Source of the DNA: Roseateles_C aquae
Lineage (GTDB): Bacteria; Pseudomonadota; Gammaproteobacteria; Burkholderiales; Burkholderiaceae_C
Assembly: GCF_032337115.1 (NCBI RefSeq)
Contig: NZ_JAVXZY010000001.1
Span: forward strand, 310,001 to 374,000
Length of the DNA: 64,000 nucleotides
Reading direction: 5' to 3'
The position numbers and the translations under genes are program-made. Below are positions 25,460 to 33,781 of this stretch, one piece after another. The notes under the pieces were generated by a model. The model was not told where the DNA came from, searched no databases, and was given only the letters and a program-made list of their open reading frames with translations. The stretch's first letter is position 1, and the number at the start of each line of letters is the position of its first letter.

Positions 25460-27034
25460 TCACTTCATCGTGTTCGTGCCGGCCGCCTCGGCCCGCGCCT
25501 TGGTTTGGGCCAGTTGCCCGGCCCAGCCAGTCAGGTTGTTCTTCAAGAAGCCGTCCAGCAGCTGCTGGGTGTTCTCGCCCTGGCGCATGGGCATGAAGAC
25601 CAGCAGCAGCGCGGCATCGTCGCCGCGGCCGAACAGCCGGTCGAGCGCGCCATAGAGCTTGCCGCGCGTTTCCGAACGCATCAGCCGGCCATTGACCCAG
25701 AAGGTTTGTGCCACCAGCAGCCGCGGCTGCTCCAGCGCCGCCCAATCGCGGGCACCGCGGATTTCACGCAGTTCCAGGCTGACGCCACTACCGGCCAGGT
25801 CGATCTCATGGGCGCGGCTGCCGAGCAGGGTCCAGGGCCCATGCTCGCCGCCGCCAGGGACGATGCTTTGCATGCCCAGCAGCCGGCGCTCGCCGGCCTG
25901 GTTGCGGTAATAGGCCAGGTAGAGGCAGGCGGATTGCTCGCCCTTGGCATAACACTGCAGCTGCTCGGCATTGGGCGATTCCGCCTTGGGCGTCCAGCCC
26001 AGGCTGTTGGCAACAGGCCGCCAACCTTGGGCCGCGAAATCGGCCGGCACCAGACTGACGTCGCCGCCGCTCAGCGGCCGCGCCGCAATGCGTTCGGACC
26101 ATTGCTTCAGACCCGCCATGCCGCCCCCGACCAGCAGCGCGAGCAGCAAGGTGGCCACGCCAGGCATCTGGCGAGGCAGATCAGGCATGGGTCGAGGCGG
26201 CACCGGATCGGGCACCGGATCGGCGAAGCGAGCGCCAATGCTGAACATGCCCAGCATGATGATGCCGAAGAACACCCAGCCGTAAACGATGTGGTCCACG
26301 CCGGTGGCCAGCTGGTTGTTGGACAGATGGCCGATCATCACGATCAGATACGCGCGCACCCAGTTGGCCAGCAGCGGCAGAAAGGTCGCCACCGCGATGA
26401 AGACCATGCGGCGGCGCAGGCTGTTGAAGTTCAGGTACGCGAACAGCGTGCCGACCATCACCGAAGCGATCAGATAGCGAATGCCGCTGCAGGCCTCGAC
26501 CACCGACCAGCTGCCCGAGGGAATGACAAAACTCAGCCCTTCGCGATAGACCGGAATGCCGGTGAAGCGCAGCGCGACGACGGTGAAATCGGCCGTCAAA
26601 GACATCAGCGTCGGCAGCATGAATTCGCCAGCCGGCACCGCAAAGAACAGAAAGCCCAGCGCAAAGGCAAACGCCTTGCACACCGCTGGCCCGAAGCTGG
26701 CCAGCAGCACGGCGATCAGCATGAAGACAAAGCTGAACTGCATCACCACATTGGCCGAACCCAGCCACGCGGCCATCCAGGCCAGCGCACCGGCGGCCAG
26801 CAGCAGCAGCCCCGGCCACCACAGGCGGGGCGCCTGCTGCAGCCATTCGGCACGATTGCGCCAGATCAGCCAGATCGAAATCGGCGGCACGACAAAGGCA
26901 TGCGCAAAGGTCTCCGAGCGCATCCAGATCTCGAACATATCGACCGCCGAGCCACCAAACAGCAGCGACAACAGCGTCAGCAGGATCAGCGCCGCAACGA
27001 CGCTGGGCTGCCAGGCGGCAGGCAGGCGCTTCAT
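25460..27034 (-). CDS. xrtA: Exosortase A fused to an EpsI domain
   Basis: 524 residues. The N-terminal half (1-270) has about eight membrane segments and the exosortase triad: Cys182 in VEACSGIRYL, Arg227 in NWVRAYL and His248 in DHIVYGW. A Pro/Arg linker leads to a further transmembrane helix near 290 and a periplasmic EpsI (DUF3485-like) domain to the C-terminus, with QCYAKGEQSACLYLAYYRNQ and LGSRAHEIDL. Exosortases recognise the C-terminal PEP-CTERM signal of secreted proteins and are thought to cleave and hand them on, in analogy to sortase and archaeosortase. The start overlaps the stop of the glycosyltransferase gene (ATGA). This is the central gene of the locus. Confidence 0.96.
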   Translation of the reverse strand: MKRLPAAWQPSVVAALILLTLLSLLFGGSAVDMFEIWMRSETFAHAFVVPPISIWLIWRNRAEWLQQAPRLWWPGLLLLAAGALAWMAAWLGSANVVMQFSFVFMLIAVLLASFGPAVCKAFAFALGFLFFAVPAGEFMLPTLMSLTADFTVVALRFTGIPVYREGLSFVIPSGSWSVVEACSGIRYLIASVMVGTLFAYLNFNSLRRRMVFIAVATFLPLLANWVRAYLIVMIGHLSNNQLATGVDHIVYGWVFFGIIMLGMFSIGARFADPVPDPVPPRPMPDLPRQMPGVATLLLALLVGGGMAGLKQWSERIAARPLSGGDVSLVPADFAAQGWRPVANSLGWTPKAESPNAEQLQCYAKGEQSACLYLAYYRNQAGERRLLGMQSIVPGGGEHGPWTLLGSRAHEIDLAGSGVSLELREIRGARDWAALEQPRLLVAQTFWVNGRLMRSETRGKLYGALDRLFGRGDDAALLLVFMPMRQGENTQQLLDGFLKNNLTGWAGQLAQTKARAEAAGTNTMK

Positions 27035-28227
27035 GCAGCTTGCTCCAGAAAGCGGTCCAGCCCGGACAGATGCGCGTCCCAGCTGTAGCTTTGCAGCACC
27101 CGCTGGCGCGCCGCCTGTCCGATGGCCTGGCTGCGGGCCGGATCGGCCAGCAGGCGCTCGACCTCGGCCACATAGTCTTCGGCCTCGGTGGCGCCGATCA
27201 GCTCACGACCAGCCTCGGCATCGATGGCGCCAACACAGCTCGACGCCGCCACCACCGCCTTGCCCATGGCCATGGCCTCCAGCACCTTGTTCTGGATACC
27301 ACGGGCCAGGCGCAGCGGTGCCACCACCGCGGCCGCATGCTGCAGATAGGGGCGCACATCATCGACGGTGCCGGTCACCGTGACCGCCTCGCCGGCCAGC
27401 GCTTGCACGGCCGGCGTCGGGCTGCGGCCGACGATGTAGAAATGCAGCGCCGGGAAGCGCGCGCGCAGCGCCGGCAGGCTGCTTTGCACAAACCAGCTCA
27501 CCGCGTCGACATTGGGCCAGTAGTCCATGGCGCCGGTGAAGACCAGCGGCAGCGTGCCGGCAGGGAAAGGCGAGGCCATCGCCGGATCAGGGCAGAAGAA
27601 TTCGGCATCGACGCCATTGCACAGCGGATCGACCCGACCTGCCGCTTCAGGCGCCGCATCAAGAAAGAGCTGCACTTCCTTCGGCGTGACGAAGAAGGAG
27701 TGACGCGCCTGCGCCGCCACGGCGCGCTCAAAGCCCAGCAGCTTCTCGCCCTCGCGGGCATACAGCCATGACAGCGGCCAGCCATGCTTGGCGCCGTACT
27801 CGGTCCACTTGGCCGAATCCAGATCGACGAAATCGACCAGCACGGGCAGGCCGAGCCCCGTCGCGTATTGCGCCATCGTCGACGAAAACACCACCACCGC
27901 ATCGATCTGCTCGCGCGCGCAGACCTGCTTGATCCAGGCCGACAGGCCGGCGTTGCGGTAGTAGGGCAGGCTCAGCGCTTCGCCGGTCAGCAGGCCGCGC
28001 AGGCTGGCCAGCTTGGCCTGGCGCGGATGCAGCGCAGCCAGATGCATATCGGCCACCAGGGGCTGCAGCCGCGGCAGATGCTGCCAGTCATCGGGGTCGT
28101 CGACAAAGCTGCCCAGCCAGACCTGGTGCCGCGCCGCCAAATGCTTGAGCAGATGGTAGGAACGCACCTTGTCGCCCTTGTTGGGCGGATAAGGAATGCG
28201 GTGAACCAGGTAGAGGATCTTGGCCAT
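27031..28227 (-). CDS. PEP-CTERM/XrtA system glycosyltransferase (TIGR03087 type)
   Basis: 398 residues beginning MAKILYLVHRIPYPPNKGDK, which is diagnostic for this XrtA-associated family. VLVDFVDLDSAKWTEYG and FVTPKEVQLFLDAAPEA follow; the donor side has LVFTGAMDYWPNVDAV and VVAPLRLARGIQNKVLEAMA. A soluble GT-B enzyme. It lies four bases downstream of the FemAB-like gene and directly upstream of xrtA, an order kept in many XrtA loci. Confidence 0.94.
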   Translation of the reverse strand: MAKILYLVHRIPYPPNKGDKVRSYHLLKHLAARHQVWLGSFVDDPDDWQHLPRLQPLVADMHLAALHPRQAKLASLRGLLTGEALSLPYYRNAGLSAWIKQVCAREQIDAVVVFSSTMAQYATGLGLPVLVDFVDLDSAKWTEYGAKHGWPLSWLYAREGEKLLGFERAVAAQARHSFFVTPKEVQLFLDAAPEAAGRVDPLCNGVDAEFFCPDPAMASPFPAGTLPLVFTGAMDYWPNVDAVSWFVQSSLPALRARFPALHFYIVGRSPTPAVQALAGEAVTVTGTVDDVRPYLQHAAAVVAPLRLARGIQNKVLEAMAMGKAVVAASSCVGAIDAEAGRELIGATEAEDYVAEVERLLADPARSQAIGQAARQRVLQSYSWDAHLSGLDRFLEQAA

Positions 28228-28231
28228 AGCC

Positions 28232-29278
28232 TCAACCGAGATTGCGCACGATGAAGGGGCCCAGCCAGGTTGCGACCGACAGCGGCAGCTTGCGCCAGGT
28301 GGCGATCAGCAACTTGTACTTGGCATTGCTCGGATTGTTCTGCGGCACGCTGTCGCGCTTGTAGAGGCGGTACTCGTAGTGCAGCGGCGTCGGCTCAAAG
28401 CCCCAGTTCTTCTTGAAAGCATAGGGGCCGGTGCCCTGCTTGCTGCGGCCGTAGTCAAACACCTTGAGGCCGCGGGCGCAGGAGCGGCGCATCAGTTCCC
28501 AGTACTTGAAATCGTTGGCGGCCAAGTCACGCGCTGCCGGGTAGTCGCCGGCGTAGTAAGGCAGCACCTCGTCGCGGAAATAGAAGCTCAGCACGCTGGA
28601 CAGCACCTGCTGCTGGGCATCGGTGACGGTCAGGACCTCGCAGTCGGCACCGAACTCGTCCATCAAGGCCTGGAAGAAGGCCTTGGGCATGGCTGGGGTG
28701 CCATGGCGGTGAACGTTGTCGGCATAGACGGCAAAGAAGCGATCGACGTTGGTGTCGACATGGCTGATCAACCCATTCTTGATGCCCTTGCGCACCATCG
28801 CCCGCTGCTTGCGCGGGATGGCGTTCATATTGGCTTCTTCCTCGGGCAGGATTTCCTTGCGGAAGGTGACGTAGAGATCCTGCTTGGGCCAGTCCGCATG
28901 GTGCGGCTCGACATTGCGGTATTCGAGATGGGCCACGCCCAGGCGTTGGGCCAACTGATCAGCCTCGGCTTCCAGCGCCGTCGCGGCGGCTTCGTCCAGC
29001 GCCACAACGCCGCCATAGACGGCAAAGGGCAAGGCCGCCAGCGAGTTGCCGAACAGCCAGCTGTTCACATGGGCCAGCGGCAGCACTCCGACGATCTCGC
29101 CGCCACGCTCGGCATAGAGGTAATGGCAATCGTGCTTGAACACGCGCGAGATCACGCGCTGCCAACCGGCACGGTGGAAGAAGGTGGCCGCCGGCTGGGC
29201 CAGCACAAAAGCGTCCCAACGCGCAGCGGCGGTCGAGTCCTGCGCGGCGAGGCGCTTGACGGTCAGCGTAGCTTGCAT
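28232..29278 (-). CDS. FemAB-like protein, XrtA/PEP-CTERM-associated (TIGR03019 type)
   Basis: 348 residues in the double-GNAT FemAB fold. Recognised by ATFFHRAGWQRVISRVFKHD near the N-terminus, LPFAVYGGVV and AHLEYRN in the middle, and DYGRSKQGTGPYAFKKNWG near the end. Classical FemAB enzymes transfer amino acids from aminoacyl-tRNA to peptidoglycan precursors; the XrtA-linked branch has no proven substrate and is thought to modify the glycan or its lipid intermediate. Its ATG directly abuts the TGA of the deacetylase gene. Confidence 0.92.
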   Translation of the reverse strand: MQATLTVKRLAAQDSTAAARWDAFVLAQPAATFFHRAGWQRVISRVFKHDCHYLYAERGGEIVGVLPLAHVNSWLFGNSLAALPFAVYGGVVALDEAAATALEAEADQLAQRLGVAHLEYRNVEPHHADWPKQDLYVTFRKEILPEEEANMNAIPRKQRAMVRKGIKNGLISHVDTNVDRFFAVYADNVHRHGTPAMPKAFFQALMDEFGADCEVLTVTDAQQQVLSSVLSFYFRDEVLPYYAGDYPAARDLAANDFKYWELMRRSCARGLKVFDYGRSKQGTGPYAFKKNWGFEPTPLHYEYRLYKRDSVPQNNPSNAKYKLLIATWRKLPLSVATWLGPFIVRNLG

Positions 29279-30175
29279 TCAGTGTGCCGCCTGAGCCAGA
29301 TGAACCGGATGGGCCGACGCGGGAGCCAGCGCCTGACGCTCGGGCAGGAAGATGTCGTCCATGCGCCCCCAGCGGAAATCGCGCAGCAGGTGTGCGATGC
29401 GGGCCTCGGTGCGGGCGAGGTTGACGTAGTGGCGGAAGCGCGTCTTTGCATCGATGCCGGCGATGCGCGGCTGTTCGACGTCAATCTCCCAGGGGTGGAA
29501 ATAGAACACCGCCGACTGCTGATCCTGCGCATTCACGCGGCGCAGCATCCAGCGCGACAGCGCATACGGCAGCAGCCGGAAATAGCCACCGCCGCTGGAC
29601 GGCAGATTGCGGTCCATCACACGCAGCGTGGTCACCGGAATCTCGATCAGCCCTGCCCTCACCTCGTGGGCAAAGCGTGGCGCATCGGGCATGCCGTAAT
29701 GGTCGTGCTTGATCGGGTAGACGCTGGAGCTGTAGCGATAGCCAGCCGCGGCGAGCTCGTCAAACGCCCACAGATTGCCCTCGCCGATGGAGAAGCTGGG
29801 CGCCCGGTAGCCCAGCACCGGCTGGCCGCCAAGGTCTTCGAGGATGGCCTTGGCGTCGACGATGTCCTTGCGGAAGGCCTCGGGGCTCAGATCGCTGGCA
29901 CGTTCGTGGCCATAGCCGTGGCTGGCCAGCTCATGCCCCTGGGCAACAATTTCGCGCACCAGTGCCGGAAAGCGCTCGGCCACCCAGCCCAGCGTGAAAA
30001 ACGTGGCGCGGGTGTCATGCTTGGCCAGCAGATCCAGAATGCGGCCGACATTGCGTGGCACCCGGCATTCGCGGGCTTCCCAATCGCTGCGCTTGATATA
30101 GGGCGCGAAGGCCGAGACCTGGAAGTAGTCTTCCACGTCAATCGTCATCGCATTGATCGGCGTACTGCTCTTCAT
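29279..30175 (-). CDS. XrtA system polysaccharide deacetylase (TIGR03006 type)
   Basis: 298 residues from the ATG at 30175, preceded by GGTGAG at a good distance; a TTG two codons earlier overlaps the ATPase stop. AMTIDVEDYFQVSAFAPYI, TRATFFTLGWVAERFPAL, the metal site ELASHGYGHERA and FYFHPWEID form the complete NodB-like set of the XrtA-associated deacetylase family. It would remove acetyl groups from the nascent or lipid-linked glycan. No signal peptide, so cytoplasmic action is more likely than periplasmic. Confidence 0.94.
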   Translation of the reverse strand: MKSSTPINAMTIDVEDYFQVSAFAPYIKRSDWEARECRVPRNVGRILDLLAKHDTRATFFTLGWVAERFPALVREIVAQGHELASHGYGHERASDLSPEAFRKDIVDAKAILEDLGGQPVLGYRAPSFSIGEGNLWAFDELAAAGYRYSSSVYPIKHDHYGMPDAPRFAHEVRAGLIEIPVTTLRVMDRNLPSSGGGYFRLLPYALSRWMLRRVNAQDQQSAVFYFHPWEIDVEQPRIAGIDAKTRFRHYVNLARTEARIAHLLRDFRWGRMDDIFLPERQALAPASAHPVHLAQAAH

Positions 30176-30177
30176 GT

Positions 30178-31275
30178 TCAAGACTCACCGCCATGGGACT
30201 TGGCCGCTTCCACCAGCCGTTGCAGCAGCGTCAGCGTCTGCAGATTGATGCGTTCCAGCCGCATCAGGCTGCGTTCCAGTCGCTGCAGACGGTCGGTGTG
30301 ATGATCCTGGCTCAGGCTGCCCAACTGGGCCGAAATGGCATCGGCCTCGGCGGCGCGGATGCGCAGGCGCGAAACATCGATATCGACCCCGCCGCCGACG
30401 TCGCTGCCGCGGCCCAGCTCGGAATCGCTGTACAGCGGCGCCGGACGCGAGGCGGCAGGCACCTCGGACTCCTGCGCCATGTCCTTCAGCACCTCGTTGA
30501 CATCGGCCAGCGTCAGGTGCGTCTTGCCGCCCATGAAGCCGAGCAGCAGCAGGCGGTCGCACAGCGAGTTGATGCGCCGTGGAATGCCGTTGCTGGCCTT
30601 GTGGATTGCCACAAAGGCCTCGGCATCAAAGGTTGGCTTGCCGCTGCCACCGGCGCACTTCAGCCGGTGCTCGATGTAGCGCTGCGTCTCTTCCTCGTCC
30701 AGCGGGCCGATATGGCAGGTCGCCGCCACACGCTGACGGAACTGTTCCATCTCCGGCCGCTGCAGGATGGCACGGAACTCGGGCTGGCCGACCAGAAAGG
30801 TCTGCAGCAGCGACTGGTTGCCGAACTGGAAGTTCGACAGCATGCGCAGCTCCTCGACCGCACGAGCGCTGAGGTTCTGGGCCTCGTCGACGATCAGCAG
30901 GCAGCGCTTGCCCTGCGTGGTCTGGTTGACGAAGAAGGCCTCGAGCGTCATCAGCAGCTCGGACTTCGGCAGGTCTTTGACGCGCACACCAAAGGCGGCG
31001 CCGACCATGCGCAGCGTGTCTTCCGCATCGAGCTGGGTGGTGACCAGATTGCCAATCACCACATTGCTGCGGTTCAGGCTGTCCAGCAGGCCGCGCAGCA
31101 GCGTCGTCTTGCCCGCGCCGACCTCGCCGGTGATGACGATGAAGCCATCATTGCGCAGCACGCCATAGTCCAGATAGGCCTTGGCACGACGGTGCTGCTT
31201 GCTACCGAAGTAGAAACTGGGATCTGGGCTGAGCTGGAAGGGCTTGCTGCTCAGCCCGTAAAACGCTTCATACAT
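30178..31275 (-). CDS. XrtA system-associated AAA ATPase (ExeA/GspA-like, TIGR03015 type)
   Basis: 365 residues. MYEAFYGLSSKPFQLSPDPS is the standard N-terminus of ExeA-like ATPases; Walker A GEVGAGKTT starts at residue 50 and Walker B LLIVDEAQN at 126. An Ala/Pro linker near 280 leads to a C-terminal helical region without transmembrane segment or peptidoglycan-binding domain. In XrtA loci this protein stands beside the BY-kinase and export genes and may power or organise the export apparatus. Its stop overlaps the following deacetylase start region. Confidence 0.93.
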   Translation of the reverse strand: MYEAFYGLSSKPFQLSPDPSFYFGSKQHRRAKAYLDYGVLRNDGFIVITGEVGAGKTTLLRGLLDSLNRSNVVIGNLVTTQLDAEDTLRMVGAAFGVRVKDLPKSELLMTLEAFFVNQTTQGKRCLLIVDEAQNLSARAVEELRMLSNFQFGNQSLLQTFLVGQPEFRAILQRPEMEQFRQRVAATCHIGPLDEEETQRYIEHRLKCAGGSGKPTFDAEAFVAIHKASNGIPRRINSLCDRLLLLGFMGGKTHLTLADVNEVLKDMAQESEVPAASRPAPLYSDSELGRGSDVGGGVDIDVSRLRIRAAEADAISAQLGSLSQDHHTDRLQRLERSLMRLERINLQTLTLLQRLVEAAKSHGGES

Positions 31276-31295
31276 GGACGGCGCTCAATGCTCTG

Positions 31296-32828
31296 TCAAA
31301 ACTGCTGCTGCAGCGTGCCGTACACCGAATTCTCGGTATAGGGGGCGGTCGTGCTGTCGAATTCGGCATGCCGAACACCCAGCGCCAAAGAGGTGCGATT
31401 GCCCAGGCGGCCGGTCCAGGCCGCGCTCAACGAACGCAGCGTGCTGGTGGCACTCGGCAGATCGGAGGTGGAACGCTGATACACCCACAGCAGGCTCAGC
31501 GAGGAGTCGGCAGCCAGTTTGTGGGCCAGATTCACATTCAAGCCCAGTTGGCGCACCACGGAGGCACCACCCAGTCCATCGTCCAGCAAGCTCAAGGCAC
31601 CCAATCGGGTATTGCTGGTCCGCGAGCCCTGGACGGTCAGCGCATTGCGCAAACCTTCCAGCGCAAAGGAGAGTTCCTGCCGGCGTGCAATGGTCAGCGC
31701 CGCGGTGAGGAAGCCCGGCGTGGCAATCGCATCGGCGCTGAGGCCGTACTGCTGCAGCATCTCGTTGGTGCGCTTCTGGCGCGCCGCGGCATCCGGCTCG
31801 ATGCTGGTCAACAGCGAATACAGCATGTCGAAATTGCTGCGCCCGCCCACACCCTGCTGGCCGCCGCCGTTGTCAACGCTGCGCGAGTCTGAATAGCGCC
31901 AGACCGAACGCGACATCCGGTGCTCGAAAGACAGGGAATGCGAATTGCCGTAGGCATGGTGATCCCAGCCCAGGCTGAACTTGGTGCGCAGCGTTGGCGT
32001 CCACTGCGCATCGGCGCCATAGGTCTTGCTCGACACTGGATCTGTGCTGGTGTAGTTGGTGCGCTCCTTGCCACCGCGCACCGAGAGGTTCACGTCGATA
32101 TCCGGCTTGTAGAGCAGCGCGGCGTACAACCTGTCGTTCAGCGTTTCGCGCCCCGCCTTGGGCGCGACCTTTTGCGTGGCAACGGTGGCCGACCAGTTCA
32201 AGACCTTCTGGCCGCTGCCATTGACGACCAGGCTGGCACCTTTGCTGCTGCTGTCACCAAAAATCGTGTCCTTGGCCCGCGTCTCGCTGACGTTGACACG
32301 GGTCTCGAAATTGGCGACTTCGCCCAGGCGGCCGCGCGCATAGGGCGACAGCGCCAGGCTGCCGACTTCAGTGCGATTGCCGGTGGGATTGAGGTTGCTG
32401 CTGCTTTGCACGCCTTGGGCCGACACCGTCTGCTGAGAGATGGTGGCCGTGCCGTCAACGAAGAAGATGTTGTCGACCAACTCCGCCGTGGCCCGCGACG
32501 CCAGCTGCTGCTGGATCTGGCCGCTGCGATCAGTCTTGCCGTACATCAGCGCATTGATCGAGTAGTCCAGCGTCCCCTTCAGATGCGGGCTCTTGGCCTG
32601 CACACTGATGCCAGGCGCCACCTGCAGGATCACGGCGCCATCCTTCTCGGCATCGCGCAGCTTGAGGTTGTCCGTCACCGTGGTGGTGGCCGCCACATGA
32701 GGCGCCCAGGTGAAGGCACGCGCGGGCACGCCCTGAACCTGGGCTTGCGCAGCATGCGCCAGCAGCCCAGCCAAGCCGACCACAGTCACACGAAGCAGCA
32801 CCGCGCTGCCGACACGCTTCCCATGCAT
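31296..32828 (-). CDS. PEP-CTERM system outer-membrane beta-barrel protein (TIGR03016 type)
   Basis: 510 residues. The ATG at 32828 gives a signal peptide MHGKRVGSAVLL...AHAAQA-QVQG and lies 4 bases after the kinase stop; a longer frame upstream runs antisense-free through the kinase tail repeat and is rejected. The mature part has alternating polar/hydrophobic strands, ends in an aromatic residue (QQF) as outer-membrane barrels do, and has blocks such as APHVAATTTVTDNLKLRD and RTKFSLGWDHHAYGNSHSL. It is a candidate outer-membrane export channel component or scaffold for the polysaccharide, in place of a classical Wza octamer extension. Confidence 0.9.
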   Translation of the reverse strand: MHGKRVGSAVLLRVTVVGLAGLLAHAAQAQVQGVPARAFTWAPHVAATTTVTDNLKLRDAEKDGAVILQVAPGISVQAKSPHLKGTLDYSINALMYGKTDRSGQIQQQLASRATAELVDNIFFVDGTATISQQTVSAQGVQSSSNLNPTGNRTEVGSLALSPYARGRLGEVANFETRVNVSETRAKDTIFGDSSSKGASLVVNGSGQKVLNWSATVATQKVAPKAGRETLNDRLYAALLYKPDIDVNLSVRGGKERTNYTSTDPVSSKTYGADAQWTPTLRTKFSLGWDHHAYGNSHSLSFEHRMSRSVWRYSDSRSVDNGGGQQGVGGRSNFDMLYSLLTSIEPDAAARQKRTNEMLQQYGLSADAIATPGFLTAALTIARRQELSFALEGLRNALTVQGSRTSNTRLGALSLLDDGLGGASVVRQLGLNVNLAHKLAADSSLSLLWVYQRSTSDLPSATSTLRSLSAAWTGRLGNRTSLALGVRHAEFDSTTAPYTENSVYGTLQQQF

Positions 32829-32832
32829 CGAC

Positions 32833-33780
32833 TTATTCCTTGGGCGCTTCATCTTCATGGCCGTAGCCGTAGCCGTAGCCATAGCTGTACCCATAGCCAT
32901 AGGAGCCACCGGGTGACTCACGCACCTGGTTGAGCAGCATCATCTTGACCGGGCAAGCCTCGATGGTGGCCAAAGCCTGGGTTACCGCGCTCTGCGGCGT
33001 CTTTTCGGCATGGACAACGATGACGATCTGGCCCATATGCGAGGCCAGCACACGCGACTCGGTGGTCAGCAGCAGCGGCGGCGAATCGAAGATGATGATG
33101 CGATCCGAATAACGCTTCGCCGTATCGTCCAGCAACTGGCTCATGGCATCGCTGGCCAGCAATTCGGTGGCCCGTGCATGAGGCGTGCCGCTGGGCAGAA
33201 TGGTCAGCTTGTCGATATTCGTGCGCAACAAGACATCGGACATTTCGGCCTGGTTTTCCAGCACATCGAGCAGGCCCGGGCCAGGGGGCAGTCCCAGCAT
33301 GCGCAGCACCGAAGGGCGTGCCACATCGGCATCGACCAGCATCACCGTGTGATCCAGCTCGGCCGCAATGCTCATCGCCAGATTCAACGAAGTGAAGCTC
33401 TTGCCCTCACCGGCCAAGGCGCTGGTCACCATGATCAGGTTGGCGTGGTTGATCGTCTCGGCACCATGGCCGACGGCATTCTTGATCAGCGGGCGCTTGA
33501 TGACACGGTACTGATCAGCGAACTGCGAGCGCGGTGCACTCGGTGTGATCAGGCCCATGGCCGCCAGCGCGTCGAGATCGAGTTCAACCCGCTTGGACAC
33601 CGGCACCGGCTCGGCTGGCGCTTGCACCACAGGCTCGACTGGTGCTGCCGGCAGAGGTGCTGCCACCACAGGGATGACTGCCTCGGCCTGAGGGCGACCC
33701 AGATCTTCGGGCAGTTCAACACCAGCTTGGCGCAGCTGCGCCAATCGCTGGGCGGCTTGTTCGATAAGGCTGTCCGACAT
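32833..33780 (-). CDS. BY-kinase-type tyrosine autokinase of the XrtA locus (CpsD/EpsG-like)
   Basis: 315 residues. A Pro/Ala/Val-rich linker (30-62) precedes the kinase domain with Walker A ALAGEGKS (121-128) and Walker A' LVDADVARPS (148 on). The C-terminus carries a tyrosine cluster of seven Tyr alternating mostly with Gly (residues 294-306), the usual autophosphorylation site of bacterial tyrosine kinases. Together with the chain-length protein encoded one base upstream it controls polymer length and export by cycles of phosphorylation. The family is the one recorded as PEP-CTERM tyrosine kinase (TIGR03018 type). Confidence 0.94.
   Translation of the reverse strand: MSDSLIEQAAQRLAQLRQAGVELPEDLGRPQAEAVIPVVAAPLPAAPVEPVVQAPAEPVPVSKRVELDLDALAAMGLITPSAPRSQFADQYRVIKRPLIKNAVGHGAETINHANLIMVTSALAGEGKSFTSLNLAMSIAAELDHTVMLVDADVARPSVLRMLGLPPGPGLLDVLENQAEMSDVLLRTNIDKLTILPSGTPHARATELLASDAMSQLLDDTAKRYSDRIIIFDSPPLLLTTESRVLASHMGQIVIVVHAEKTPQSAVTQALATIEACPVKMMLLNQVRESPGGSYGYGYSYGYGYGYGHEDEAPKE
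32860..32901. repeat. Hexanucleotide Tyr-Gly codon repeat in the kinase tail
   Basis: Seven units of a six-base codon pair (TAY GGN, one unit TAC AGC) encode the tyrosine cluster of the BY-kinase. Near-identical units such as TACGGC repeated in succession make the tract a candidate for slippage that changes the number of phosphorylatable Tyr without shifting the frame. Confidence 0.8.
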
Positions 33781-33781
33781 C

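Noticed and set aside
24053..27088. Very long open frame (about 1000 codons) on the plus strand opposite xrtA and the dehydrogenase
   Set aside because: It lies antisense to two genes with complete motifs, is His/Gln/Arg-rich as expected for a GC-rich shadow frame, and has no recognisable domain.
32829..32921. N-terminal extension of the outer-membrane barrel protein with Met-Ala-Thr repeats
   Set aside because: These codons are another frame of the kinase Tyr-Gly repeat; the true start with signal peptide lies at 32828.
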